A stretch of DNA of 64,000 bases from Centroberyx gerrardi (Eukaryota; Chordata; Actinopteri; Beryciformes; Berycidae). The notes beneath the pieces were generated by a model. That model was not told the origin of the DNA. It worked only from the letters and a program-made list of their open reading frames with translations, and ran no database searches. Below, piece by piece: positions 43,401 to 53,120 of the stretch. The position numbers were made by a program, and so were the translations under genes. The stretch is from positions 17,448,260-17,512,259 of the forward strand of contig NC_136005.1 of assembly GCF_048128805.1 (NCBI RefSeq). The letters run 5' to 3'. Within the stretch, counting starts at the first letter, position 1. Each line of letters begins with the position of its first letter.

Positions 43401-44419
43401 TCAGGCCACTCTCAAATATCCATCCAAAGTCTGAATGGGAAATTTGATTTTCAGACTTCAAGATTTTATAATGACATTCTGCTACCATCTGTACTAGATA
43501 GAGTAGGTCGTAATTTATTTGCTCTAATTCTGCTAGTTCCTCTGAGCATCTGCGGAATTTTGTGGAGAAAGGCATGTGTCTTTATATAGACTCACGCTCT
43601 GTCGAAATACCAAACAGCCATTGGCATTCACAACTGTCTTCTTCAAAATAGAGCATGGGCCGGCCAGGCAGCCTGCCCAGCCTATGTGAGTAAAGACAGG
43701 AGGGTGAATGGAGAGGAATAGCTGAAATATTCTCCCTAAACATTTCCTTACACTGGAATACAAATGGAAATAAAGAGAAACACACTACCAGTCAAAAGTT
43801 TGGTCACACCTGATTGAATGTTTTTCGTTATCTTAAAGCCATTTTGATCTAAAGGCTTATGCTTAAATGCCTGAAATGTGTCTCTTAGACAAATATAAAT
43901 AGTGAAGTTGATCCTATGTATGAATTTCTGAAAGCCTTTGCCTTTCCATCAAGGCAAAGGGCGGCTACTTTAAAGAATCTAAAATATAAGATAGTTTTGA
44001 TTTGTTTAACACTTTTTTTGGTCACTGCATAATTCCATTTGTGTTATTTCTTGGTTTTGATGTCTTTACTATTATTCTAAAATGTGGAAAATAGTAAAAA
44101 TAAAGAAAAATGTGGTGTGTCCAATCGTTTGACTGGTAGTGTATATTTTATACTATTTCATAGGCTCATAAACAGTTCAAGAACGTTCTTATGAGTCGAC
44201 TTCAGACCAAAAACTACCACGTCTGCCATTCCAACCTTTAATTTTTACCATCATTAGCATGACAAAGAAAGCAGATACGGTGAACAGCACCTGCGTTGTA
44301 TCTGTTGTTCGGAGTGGAGCGATCAGCTCACCGAGTCCTCTGTCCTGCAGGAGGTTCACCAGGAGAGAGTCACCTTGGAGTCCCAGCTGGAGCTCCTGCG
44401 GCCGCTGGCCTCCACGTGA
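24745..44419 (+). CDS. reps2: RALBP1-associated Eps domain protein 2
   Basis: Cytoplasmic endocytic adaptor that links RalBP1 and Ral signalling to growth-factor receptor internalisation. Coding exons: 24745-24924, 29982-30105, 30614-30789, 31612-31720, 32481-32587, 32774-32918, 33109-33172, 33994-34162, 34283-34336, 34682-34754, 34987-35061, 36084-36132, 36254-36390, 36798-36859, 37065-37154, 41309-41395, 41529-41662, 42415-42520, 44351-44419. Phases agree throughout, giving 669 residues (741 with the proposed exon 39929-40144; human REPS2 is about 660). EH domain 1 lies at about 20-100 ([14 protein letters not shown]). EH domain 2 lies at about 250-340, with an EF-hand loop [12 protein letters not shown] at 306-317. 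Proline motifs [20 protein letters not shown] and [11 protein letters not shown] follow. The C-terminal coiled coil ([20 protein letters not shown]) is the RalBP1-binding part. The motifs fit REPS2 better than REPS1, and its position next to nhs agrees. Exon 4 has a weak acceptor. Confidence 0.92.
24925..29981 (+). other. reps2 intron 1
   Basis: A 5-kb intron between the two exons of EH domain 1. It has GT microsatellites (25121-25160, 25414-25458) and an unassigned GC-rich open frame around 25991-26350. A second GC-richer island lies near 27400-27620. The remainder is AT-rich and featureless to my eye. Confidence 0.6.
25414..25458. repeat. (GT)n microsatellite
   Basis: A perfect run of about 22 TG units in reps2 intron 1. 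Confidence 0.95.
30106..30613 (+). other. reps2 intron 2
   Basis: A 0.5-kb intron with GTAAGT donor and CTGTAG acceptor. Nothing else was recognised in it. Confidence 0.6.
30992..31520 (+). mobile_element. Degenerate Tc1/mariner-type element with terminal inverted repeats
   Basis: The left end CACTCAGAGGCCACTATTTT and the inverted right end CACTTAGACCACTTTATTAG align as imperfect terminal inverted repeats of about 28 bases. Between them the plus strand keeps pieces of a DDE transposase: a [13 protein letters not shown] segment near 31220-31270 and, in another frame, [16 protein letters not shown] near 31320-31370. These correspond to the second catalytic aspartate region and the PDLNPIE motif of the superfamily. 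Frameshifts between the pieces show the copy is dead. It lies in reps2 intron 3, ending about 90 bases before exon 4. Confidence 0.75.
31721..32480 (+). other. reps2 intron 4
   Basis: A 0.76-kb AT-rich intron. No repeat or additional exon was recognised. Confidence 0.55.
32926..32973. repeat. C-tract and (CA)n microsatellite at a splice donor
   Basis: A run of C followed by CA repeats starts only about seven bases after the exon 6 donor (GTATAG at 32919) of reps2. Length changes here would alter sequence next to the splice site. Confidence 0.9.
33173..33993 (+). other. reps2 intron 7
   Basis: A 0.82-kb intron within EH domain 2. It contains a perfect 21-bp inverted repeat at 33831-33884 followed by a pyrimidine-rich tract and the acceptor at 33993. 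Confidence 0.65.
33831..33884. repeat. Perfect 21-bp hairpin with 12-base loop
   Basis: GAAACAAAATCCACTGGACTT (33831-33851) is followed, after a 12-base loop, by its exact reverse complement (33864-33884). A weaker A/T extension continues the stem. It lies about 110 bases before the acceptor of reps2 exon 8. Confidence 0.97.
35062..36083 (+). other. reps2 intron 11, probably with an old interspersed repeat
   Basis: A 1-kb intron. The phrase TTCACTGTCAGTG appears near 35476 and its reverse complement near 35325, so parts of 35320-35500 form an imperfect inverted repeat. This suggests a decayed DNA element, but I cannot assign a family. Confidence 0.4.
37155..39928 (+). other. reps2 intron 15, proximal part
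   Basis: 2.8 kb after exon 15 and before the proposed extra exon. It contains a short GT tract near 37665-37690 and a small GC-rich patch near 39040-39160. I found no in-phase exon there. Confidence 0.5.
39929..40144 (+). CDS. reps2: Proposed additional in-frame exon of reps2
   Basis: This stretch reads open for 72 codons in exactly the phase needed between exon 15 (ends phase 0) and exon 16 (starts phase 0), and its length of 216 is divisible by three. A poly-T tract followed by CCTGAG gives a good acceptor at 39928, and GCT|GTAGTG gives a donor at 40145. The encoded peptide is proline- and serine-rich ([38 protein letters not shown]), matching the composition of the linker between the EH domains and the coiled coil. 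It may be a constitutive or a cassette exon. The donor is not strong, and no homologous exon is recalled with certainty, so expression evidence would decide. Confidence 0.55.
40145..41308 (+). other. reps2 intron between the proposed exon and exon 16
   Basis: 1.16 kb of mostly AT-rich sequence. Nothing recognised besides the flanking splice sites. Confidence 0.45.
42521..44350 (+). other. reps2 last intron
   Basis: A 1.8-kb intron before the final coding exon. Its distal third is occupied by a Tc1-type miniature transposon (43783-44142). The proximal part shows no recognised feature. Confidence 0.6.
43783..44142. mobile_element. Tc1/mariner-type MITE
   Basis: The ends CACTACCAGTCAAAAGTTTG and, on the other strand, CACTACCAGTCAAACGATTG form terminal inverted repeats of about 28 bases with roughly 25 matches. 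The ACTACCAGTCAAAAGTTTGG end is a well-known teleost repeat terminus. The 360-bp interior has no open transposase frame, so this is a non-autonomous copy. Confidence 0.85.
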
Positions 44420-45960
44420 CTGGACCAGGAGTCCGGTCAGCGTCACGCTCCCAGTGCAGCACCGGAGCTGCTGTGCATCCACTTCCCTACGAACCCAGAA
44501 TGTATGAGCCGAGATCAAGATACAGAGATACAGCTGTCTGTTGTCTTCCATGACGATTAGGGAATAAACATAAGGGCTGATGATAATATGAGCAAAGGTG
44601 CATTGTAGACTCAACGCTTGGGGATGTGAGTTTTGCTGATCTTTGCAATGGACAATTCAACAAGTTCTACACCCAAATGTAAAGTTTATTTTGTAATTAA
44701 AGCTTGGACAAAAGAAAGTCAACATTAGTTAAGTGTTCTGTGATATTTTCATCTCTGTATTACTCATATTTTGCAGGATTAAACCATGCACCATGCACAT
44801 GCAAAATATCCTATCGTTCATTGTGAAATTCTAATTTATTTTTCTCTTTTTGTGTTACTGTTAGTCACTCCCATGAATATTACCTTGCTTACAAAATACT
44901 GAACGGTTTGTACACAAATTACCATGACCTAGATACATGTTGATATTTTGCATTAATGTAGGAAACTCTAAAATACAGGGTTCAAACTATTCCCATTTTA
45001 GTTTTTCTGTGTGTATGTATGCATTGTATGTGTATCCACACATTGTATAAAGCAAGTGATGGTGCTACTGATGAATGTAGGACACTTACACACTTACAGT
45101 ATCAGAGAAGTATAAGTTTGTACTTTGTGTTTGCGAAAGTCAGGTCAGATGTGTGTGGAATTTATAATAAATTCATTTAGTTCTGTGTTTCCAGCATGCA
45201 AACATGAAGTGAATTGTTGAATGAGACTTGATTGAAAAAAAAAATGAGACTTGATTTACTGTTGACAGTCGGACCGTAGCACTGGCACATACGTGGCCGT
45301 TTGGACACCGAAGAATGTTGTCACTTTTTAAACTGGATTTGTAAGAAATATCTACATTTTACTTGAAGTTTTGCTTGATTTTTATCTCCTTTAAACACTG
45401 TCAAACTAAAACAATAAAAACAATTGAGGTTGTTTTGTAAAATCTTCCTCAGTGGGAAGTGTTTTCGTCATGTCAAGAGTTACATCCATACGGCATCCAT
45501 ATTGTTACAATGATTTTGATGATGTTCAAGTTTGGAAAAAAAAAAGATGGCAAAATAAACCATTAAAAACCCAAATGTTGGCGATGACAGAAAAAAAGAA
45601 ATGAGCACAATATTCTTCCCATGTTTTGCAAGATAGATTTCAAAACAGCCGATGTCTGTATATGTGCATATGTGGCTTTGATTTTATCTATGCAAAATTG
45701 TGGTGCTGTTTAAGCTTGCTTTACACCATTTTTTCCCCCACACATCCTAATGGCTTGTATAGAAACTGGACTATGACTGTGTTTTATGATGGTAAATCAA
45801 ATGGTTGTATTACATGACAGCATGCTTGCCATTGCATGTTTGCCGAAATGTTGTGAGCATTGAATTCTGAATTTAAAAAGTTGTTCTCTCATGCACACTT
45901 GAGCTCTGGGCTGAAGACAGTAATCAAACTAATCAATAAAATCGTCTATTTTTATCCCTT
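44420..45960 (+). other. reps2: reps2 3' UTR and candidate polyadenylation signals
   Basis: Downstream of the reps2 stop the sequence is AT-rich with canonical AATAAA hexamers at 44563-44568, 45413-45418 and 45935-45940. The mRNA end is probably one of these. I cannot tell which is used from sequence alone. Confidence 0.45.
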
Positions 45961-48869
45961 GTAATCATTTTATTGCACTGACTGCACAGAGGACGTCCAT
46001 GTGCAGTTCATGATTAAGTTACCCTTATGACACAAGTAGGGTTGCACATCATCTGTATCATAAATGTAGCTCATCTCATACTGCAGTTGTCCCCTAAAAC
46101 CGTCAAATCCATACACTGAATACCAGCGAGCTACATCTGCAGTTAATATAACATCTTTACTGTCGAAACAGCTCCTTTTTGTCAATAAATTTGAAAAAAT
46201 GTTATGATGTCGTACCATTTTACTGCAGTGTAAACATGCACACACATACACACTGAATGAGAAAGAAGAGAGAGGCTGAACAGAGGTATTTTGATCATGT
46301 GTTCACGTTCTGTTCTGCCAGGAAAGCAATTTGTAAACAAAATTTGCCTGGGTTCATTCACAGTTCAGCCTGAATCTGGAAACATAACACATAACTTCTT
46401 AACGAAGCCAACTCCTGAAATGGAGTTTCAGCAGCATTGTTTACTTGTTGTTTTCACTCCAAAGCCTCCAAAGTAAGTGGTAAGGAAGTTGGGATATATT
46501 GACATTTTACAGATGTAAAGTCAGTATTATATCCTGGGTGAGAGAGCAAGAGAGATGAGGCAGACTGCAGTCAAAACCCTCCAGCTCTGGCAAAGCAGCT
46601 GTGCTTTCTCCGACGTAGACACAACAAGCGAGGGTCATGGAGATCACCACTGATGGCTGTATTCCCAGACCCTCATCCACTGCTGTCCGGAAATAACCGC
46701 TGACATACTTGGCTCCCATTTAGACACCTCACAAACTGATATACCTATTTATTTATATACCTATTTCTCTTTCATTCATGCTGCATTCAAGCTTCCCACT
46801 CATTCTATCACTTGAGTCCACCGACATGCCACTTCTGTTCAGTTCCCCTACTCTACTATAGTCATTTTGTGTAGATTTTCATATAGACATGTAATCTTGT
46901 GTCTCATGTTTATCAGCAAAATGTAGCCATGTCCTGGTTCCTCTAAAAACATTAATACAGCCATCATTTGCATGGTTAATATATTTTGCCTGGAAGATGC
47001 CTCTCATTTTTTCCTGGGAATAGCAGTGTATAACTCATATTCAGGACATGAGGTATTCTGCAAGACTGATTGAACAAAGCAGAGGACCAAAGACAAGTAT
47101 GGCTGGATAAGTCCGTTCTAGTGATTAAAATTGCAGGGCGTTTTTTTTTTTAAAGAAAGAACAACATGTAGGAGATTCTTAATCCAAGTCTTAAATCCAA
47201 GGAAAACAGCTGAGCAGTGTTTGATCCTGTGTTGAGGCATTCTGGGCTGATATGCTGATCCCACATCTGAGAAAATGAATGAGCTGGAATGAATGAGTTC
47301 AGTCAGGGAGACAGACACAAGATGCCAGACAGTGCAAACCGCTCACAATTCCTCTTTCCCATAACCGATATTTGGCCCAGCGCTGCATGTGAGTCCCTGC
47401 AGCCTCTGTATTAGCCTTACATCTCAACTATTACACAGGTAGATGCTTGTCTCTGGGCGTACGTTTTATATTATCTCACCTTATACATTAGAAGAGGGGT
47501 GCATGCATTCATTAAGTCAGAAGCCTCAGCAGGGAGTCATTCTCATTGAACTATAAATACCACTTAGCACTGTTTGCTTTGCATTTCAAGATGACAGCTG
47601 CACGTGACGAGGAAACTATATGTGTCAACCATGTGTCGCCTCTAAGTATATGCTGGTTTGATATAATTGCCATCTAGCGATCTCATACAAAGTAAGGGAC
47701 TGGCTTATGATTACTGAGTTATCTACATGGTTATTACTATTAAATGATTCCTCTAGCTGGAAGCACACTGATATTTAGTAGTCGCAGACAGAAATAGAGC
47801 AGATCATCAGTGACAGAATAAGGTCTCTCCACCTCCACATTAACCTTTGCCATATAACTGAGGAAACTACAGTGTAATGAGCAAATATTCATTTGAGTAA
47901 GACAGAAACTCAGTCATCCACTGAGTTAATCAAATAAGCCAAACACTATTCAACACAGGATGTTCAATAGGACTCTCTCCATGCAACCCATTAAGTACTT
48001 TTATAGATTTAAGTGTAAATATACTGTAAATGTGCAATACCATCCCAATAAACCATATCACCCCAGCGGCTGAGCGTTAAAGCTGACTGTTCCTGCAACA
48101 AAGATTACCAGCTTTTGTCTGCTCAAGTTAGCCCTTTGTTGTCATACCATTACTCAAAGATGACGACATACACCATCTCTCCCGTCTCTCCTTTGTCCGC
48201 GCCAGGCTTTGCAAAGGTTGCACTTCTGGTGTGGACATTAGTTAGTCCACAGGAAGGGCTTAGGCTGCCACCTCTGCTGATTCTGGCCCCGTCAGCTGGG
48301 ATTTAGTTAAACACTCATTCAGCAAATGTGAATGAAGCTCAGTCTAGGCTGTCAAGTCTGCGTACAGAGGTGAAAGCAAAGATTAACCTATGCAGGCATA
48401 TGACAAAGTAACACAGGAATCCTCAAAGTTCCATCACGCACCAAGAATGAAGGGTGCAAATATTTAATGTATTCGTTGGCTATACAGTGACAAATAGGCA
48501 GAATAATGGTTTTGTGAGTCCTACCAGTTGCAAAGATGGATGTATTTGCAATGAGTGTAAAAGCTATCCTCTTTGAACCTAATTAAAGCTTTGTCAAAAT
48601 AAAGATTACACTGAAGCTCTTGAAAGAAACCCTGAGCCAGATATCCGACCTGTTTTTGTCTGAACTATTTGTTCTTGCTGGGCTTGATGTGACCTATAGG
48701 AGTGTCACAGACTAAATAAACCAAATTTGAGATTCTTAGAGGACATTCACATGCAGCAGCTATAGACTTCAGCCAGAGAATAAGCTGAGACACTGACAAT
48801 CCCCCTCCACCTCTATCTCCATCTCCACCTACAGTGCACCAGTAATCAAGCCTTGCCATCTGACCTTGT

Positions 48870-49015
48870 GTGATGATGATGATAATACTTTATTGTCAGA
48901 TCCAGTCTGAAATTTTTCTTGCATCACAGTAGCTCCATTTGCAACATCACAGAAAAGACAAAAATTAAGACAGGACACAAAGATATATACATTCAACATA
49001 TCATTACAATCACCA
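48870..49015 (-). mobile_element. Truncated LINE/SINE 3' end
   Basis: Read on the minus strand, the sequence ends ...ATCTGACAATAAAGTATTATC followed by ATC repeats. That arrangement is typical of the 3' terminus and microsatellite tail of L2-like or related fish retroposons. Only about 145 bases are present. The family is uncertain. Confidence 0.4.
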
Positions 49016-49324
49016 AAGACAAGTGAAAGTGTGAATAACAGAAGCAGTGTGATGCTTCTGTAGGACAGTTAACATAATCTGTGTCATTTATAAATGTCTT
49101 AATCTGTTGTCAGCTCTAAAAATGAAGTTGTAAAAAGCCAGTGAAAAATGTGTCAAAATATACTTTTGACCTCCATTCACTGAGATGTCTTTGACTAATG
49201 ACTGCTTTGGACAGTCAGTATGGGAAGAGTGTTTTGTGGTTAATATTGCAGGTAATTTATAGACCGCATATAATGCTTTTATATGCTTTTATAAGCTTTT
49301 ATATGCTAAATCTCTGACATAATT

Positions 49325-49500
49325 TTCTCCCTATTGAAAAAAACAAATCACTATAATATTCCAATAGGGATTTGCATAGGGAGTCTGTGGCACTCAATAG
49401 TGTTTTTTTTAGTGACCTTAATGTACATTATCGTATTTTTTTAATCTCCTATGATATCATTACAATATTCCTATAATACTTGGTGGTATTTGTGTAGTGT
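49325..49500 (-). repeat. Left copy of an inverted repeat flanking nhs exon 1
   Basis: The reverse complement of this stretch aligns with 50316-50410. Shared segments include ATAGGAATA, AGGAGAT followed by an A-rich run, AGGTCACT, CACTATTGAG and GCCACAGA in the same order and spacing. The preceding 49262-49310 has a short TATGCTTTTA repeat. Confidence 0.75.
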
Positions 49501-49689
49501 CCTCCCTAAATGTGTTACAGGATCACTGTAGTTCTCTCCCCTAAGGGCTCTGAAGCCAACACAGCAGCTTCAGCCGCAGTCCGGATCCAGGGAAGCCTGC
49601 GATGCCGCTCCAGGTTTTAGCATTGTCTTTTTTTAAAACCACCTCTACTTTGGAGCAGTGGAAAACATACTAGCAATAGGCAGCAGATG

Positions 49690-49881
49690 ACCGGAGCAGC
49701 AGCGAGGAGCACAACAGTCCTCTCTAACTATGCATATGCCTACCAGCGTTAGAGAGTGAAAGGATGGGGGGCATCAACAGTTGAATTTAGGAGAACTGGA
49801 TCAGGGGGCGGGGGGCGAGAAGTGCTTTTCTACTCACTCTTGGGTCAGTTTTATTGGATTTATTCCCGGGTCCAGATCAAC
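49690..49881 (+). promoter_or_regulatory. nhs: nhs 5' leader with a short upstream ORF
   Basis: This region precedes the nhs start and is GC-richer than its surroundings. An upstream ATG at 49764 opens a six-codon frame (MGGINS) that stops at 49784, before the main start. The ATG at 49882 is chosen because the MPFAKR start is the conserved NHS N-terminus. Confidence 0.45.
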
Positions 49882-50161
49882 ATGCCATTTGCCAAACGAG
49901 TCGTGGAACCTCAGTTACTGTGCAGGCACCAAATCCCAAACGTAGAGGGTTTGCTTTTCGAGGATCTGTGCTCCATCAGTAATGTGGCTCTGTCTCGGAC
50001 CCTGCGGCAGCTCTCGGACCTGGCGAGGCATGCCTGCTCCATATTCCAGGAGCTGGAAAACGACCTCATGTCCACCAACCAGCGGGTCAGGGGGCTGCAG
50101 AGCAAGATTAACAAACTCCAGCAGACCGGCTCCGAGTTGGACCCCAAACAGGAGGCAGTGC
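49882..50161 (+). CDS. nhs: Nance-Horan syndrome protein, first coding exon (partial gene)
   Basis: NHS proteins regulate actin remodelling and cell morphology at the leading edge and at junctions through an N-terminal WAVE-homology domain. Loss in human causes cataract, dental and developmental disease. Exon 1 encodes 93 residues: [15 protein letters not shown], then [24 protein letters not shown] and a helical segment ending in LDPKQEAV. The donor GTGAGT at 50162 leaves phase 1 (codon C|..), as expected for the conserved proline that follows EAV in this family. Human exon 1 is much longer because of a proline/alanine-rich insert that is absent here. Exon 2 (with PWHQQRN) was not found before 64000, so at least 13.8 kb of intron follows. 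The neighbour reps2 supports nhs over nhsl1 and nhsl2. Which teleost duplicate this is cannot be told. Confidence 0.88.
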
Positions 50162-50315
50162 GTGAGTACTTCACTCCGCTTTACGTTCACTTTTCCCGGA
50201 GCTGCCTGCGCACTCCAGTCGGTCCAAAGTAAAGCGCATGTGGAAAACAAACTGGCAAACTTGCCTCTTTTCAACTGAGAAAGTTACGAAAAACAACTAC
50301 CAGAACAAAACTATG

Positions 50316-50515
50316 GGTCCCATAGGAATAGTATATGATACCACAGGAGATCAAAGCAAATACCATCAAGATAGGTCACTGTAAACTCACTATTGAGCGC
50401 CACAGAAACACTAAATCACTAAAGAAATATTATAGCGGTACAATAGGAGATTAAAAACTATCATAAAGTACGATAAAGCTCACTATAAACTCACTATTGA
50501 GCACCGTCAGCACAG
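50316..50515 (+). repeat. Right copies (two direct units) of the nhs-flanking repeat
   Basis: Two related units of about 95-100 bases lie in tandem. Both contain AGGAGAT, a CACT..TAAACTCACTATTGAGC core and a C-rich end. The first unit is the inverted counterpart of 49380-49490 on the other side of nhs exon 1. Confidence 0.75.
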
Positions 50516-51354
50516 TCCCGGTAGAAATATTGTTGGATTATCCAGATTTTTCGTCAGGGAGACTGTATGCAATTTCTATATTCTAAACAATTTCTGGGCT
50601 CTGTACAATTTAGATGTCAATCTATGTTACAATTTTGGAAACAGGCAAAAAAGCGACTCAGTTATTCCATAAAGGGAGACATGCGCTGCTGTTTTCATCC
50701 CTTCCCATGCTGAGGGGCGTGTTGCAGCCTGGCTGTTCCGTGTCCATGTTAGGCGCTTATAACGTTGCTATTATTTGTGAGAGAGAAGCTTTCTCTCTTG
50801 CAGTTGCAACCTACTTTGCAGACTGGACAACGTCATGGGTTTATAACCGCTTAGGACTTATTATAGGTAACTTTGTCCATGACGCATATCGGTACTGGCG
50901 GGAAGCAGTTTATCTAGCAGTGTTTCTCCCATCCATTTTTGTCAAAGCACTGATTTTGCTTAAACATTTAAACGCTGAGGATTGTAAATAGGCCTGTTTT
51001 CTAACTTGTAACGGCAGAGTGAGATGTGATAAGCACGAGGGCTGCTTATTCTTGATCTATATATTGAGCAGACTTCCAGGTGCCTCTATTGTAAAGGATT
51101 TGATACAGAGGTTAAGGTGATGATCAAACTGTAACACTGTGTTGAAGTGTGTAAGTCACCTTATATAGCCTACTTGGTGAAGTGGTTAAAACAGCCAACA
51201 GTGTTTCTTAGTTGTTGTAGTTGAGTCACTTCATGTGCTGAACCTTGCTTGGCTGGCAGTAAGAATTCATGACCCTGATAACACAGCATGTGGCCATTGA
51301 CTGGCTCTTCTAATCTGTCCCCCTGAGTTGCTGGGGGTGATGTTTGATTTTGGC

Positions 51355-51393
51355 GTGTGTGTGTGTGGTTGTGTGTGTGTGTGTGTGTGTGTT
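51355..51393. repeat. (GT)n microsatellite
   Basis: GT repeat with one GGTT interruption, in nhs intron 1. Confidence 0.9.
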
Positions 51394-51434
51394 TATGTAT
51401 CCACCCACTATCCAGGAAGCACTTATGAATTGTG

Positions 51435-51457
51435 CCCCCCCCCCCCCCCCCCCCCCC
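51435..51457. repeat. Homopolymer of 23 C
   Basis: An uninterrupted C tract (G tract on the minus strand), which is rare in vertebrate DNA compared with A/T homopolymers. Its length may be affected by sequencing or assembly. Confidence 0.85.
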
Positions 51458-52419
51458 GCCCTACCCTCAGATTTGTCCACCCAGGCAAAACTTCTCCAGC
51501 TTGGACCCCACAGGATTTGCCCTGCTTAGTTTAGACTCTGCAAGCCCTTGCATGTTCGTCAAGCTCTCCTTCCTGTGGTCTGTGAATGGGCTAGTTTGCC
51601 TAAGGGTATTTATCTGCTGCATGCATAACGGCCACAACCCAAATACAGACCTGACTCTTCTTAAAAAGCTTTTGGTTTGCCCCTGACCAGGTAAAGGCTT
51701 TCCTGGTTCATCATTTTTACCTTATTTAAATTTTGAGTTATCAATTTCAATTCACCATTACTGTTGCAGGCAGTATTCCTAATTCCTTTTGCTTTAAGTG
51801 CAGTCAGAATAGTTTTGCAAGTACACTCCTCTCTGGGCTGGGATGGAGGACAAAGTTTTAAGGTATGACTTAAAGTGACACAGTATCTCATTTCTCATGA
51901 GGTAATCATACTTTTATTTTGACCCCCTGAATCTCCAGACAGCTCTCTTCCATGTGAATCAGTCTGGGAAGCTATACTTTGATGACGCCAACACTGAGAA
52001 TCAATCATGATAAAGTTAATATCGTTCAGATTGCAGCCCCACCTTTTGCAATAAAGCGCTCATAGCTCAGTTTGTTGTTTGAGCTTGTCTGTGTCACTAA
52101 CCCCACTGCAAGGAGTTGATGGCAAAGGCCAAAATTTGAATTCAAATGATTTACCAACTAATTCATCATCATACTTCTCCAGCTCAGAGTGAGTATGATT
52201 GCATGAACTGATAGACCAAATCTGTCATGCCAGCCCTCGCTGTAAGGGAGATCTTGCTTGCTAGGTTACCAGATAACCCCTTTGCCTGGAAAAGCCTAAT
52301 TACTCTTAATTGTGCTTTTTATATTAATGGTGTCAGGGGCGCCCTTAAACAACAGAGCCCTCCCTAATCTGAATGACAATTAGTGTAAATGGAGCAGTTG
52401 AAGGCACTGAGAGCACAGT

Positions 52420-52437
52420 GGGTGGGGGTGGGTGGGG
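52420..52437 (+). repeat. G-quadruplex-type motif
   Basis: Four runs of at least three G (3, 5, 3 and 4) are separated by single T residues. That fits the strict G3+N1 quadruplex pattern on the nhs sense strand. Confidence 0.75.
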
Positions 52438-53039
52438 TTTTTATGATGTGGCTGTGACTCGTCCACAGGATGACTGCTGAAGGACACAGCTGCTGCTTCG
52501 CCATGTTGGATTAAGCAGAATTAGTTATTGACCCATTGGTCAGGTATCACAAGCACTGTCCCCTCCCCTACTAGCGACCCTGTCTTTTGTTTTTGTAAGT
52601 AGTTAGTCTGATAGTTCATGGCACCAGTCAGCCACTACTCGCTTTGGTGAGTAATATAGTAACTACTTGGCTTTTCCCTCTGCGGTGATATTTGTACGCA
52701 GGCATTTTGTTAATGCAGGGCATGATGCTGACACAATTAGGTCAAACGACGTGGTTTGCTGGAAATGCAGAGTTTTCTGTTCACTTTCCCATCGCATATC
52801 AAGCTTTCCACACTCTATAAACAATCCTAGATATCTCTGAGCTGTACTTACATCAACAGGTTGATCTACAGACACTTAAGTGATGCCTCTACATGATTGA
52901 TTGACTGACATGGCTATTTCGACAGGGGAATCCCATTGAGAACAATGTAAGGGATCCTTTTTAACAAACAGTACACAATTTAAAAACATTTCAGTAAGGG
53001 GAAAATCTTTGATCCAAAACCACAGAGACGATGCAGACA

Positions 53040-53120
53040 CACTCTCTCTCTCTCTCTCTCATCCTCCACCTCACACACACAAACACACACACACACACAC
53101 ATGCACACACACACACACCA
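53040..53120. repeat. (TC)n and (AC)n compound microsatellite
   Basis: A TC tract, a short spacer, then two AC tracts separated by ATGC. Confidence 0.92.

Larger units (their letters stand above)
45961..49689. other. Intergenic region between reps2 and nhs
   Basis: 3.7 kb with no assignable gene. Two minus-strand open frames at 45970-46251 and 46507-46719 look somewhat protein-like but match nothing I recognise. A LINE-type 3' tail lies at 48870-49015 and inverted-repeat material begins at about 49325. Confidence 0.45.

Noticed and set aside
49911-50274. Minus-strand open frames of 87 and 119 codons, and a third plus-strand frame
   Set aside because: They are shadows of nhs exon 1, which is GC-rich and has the conserved protein in another frame.
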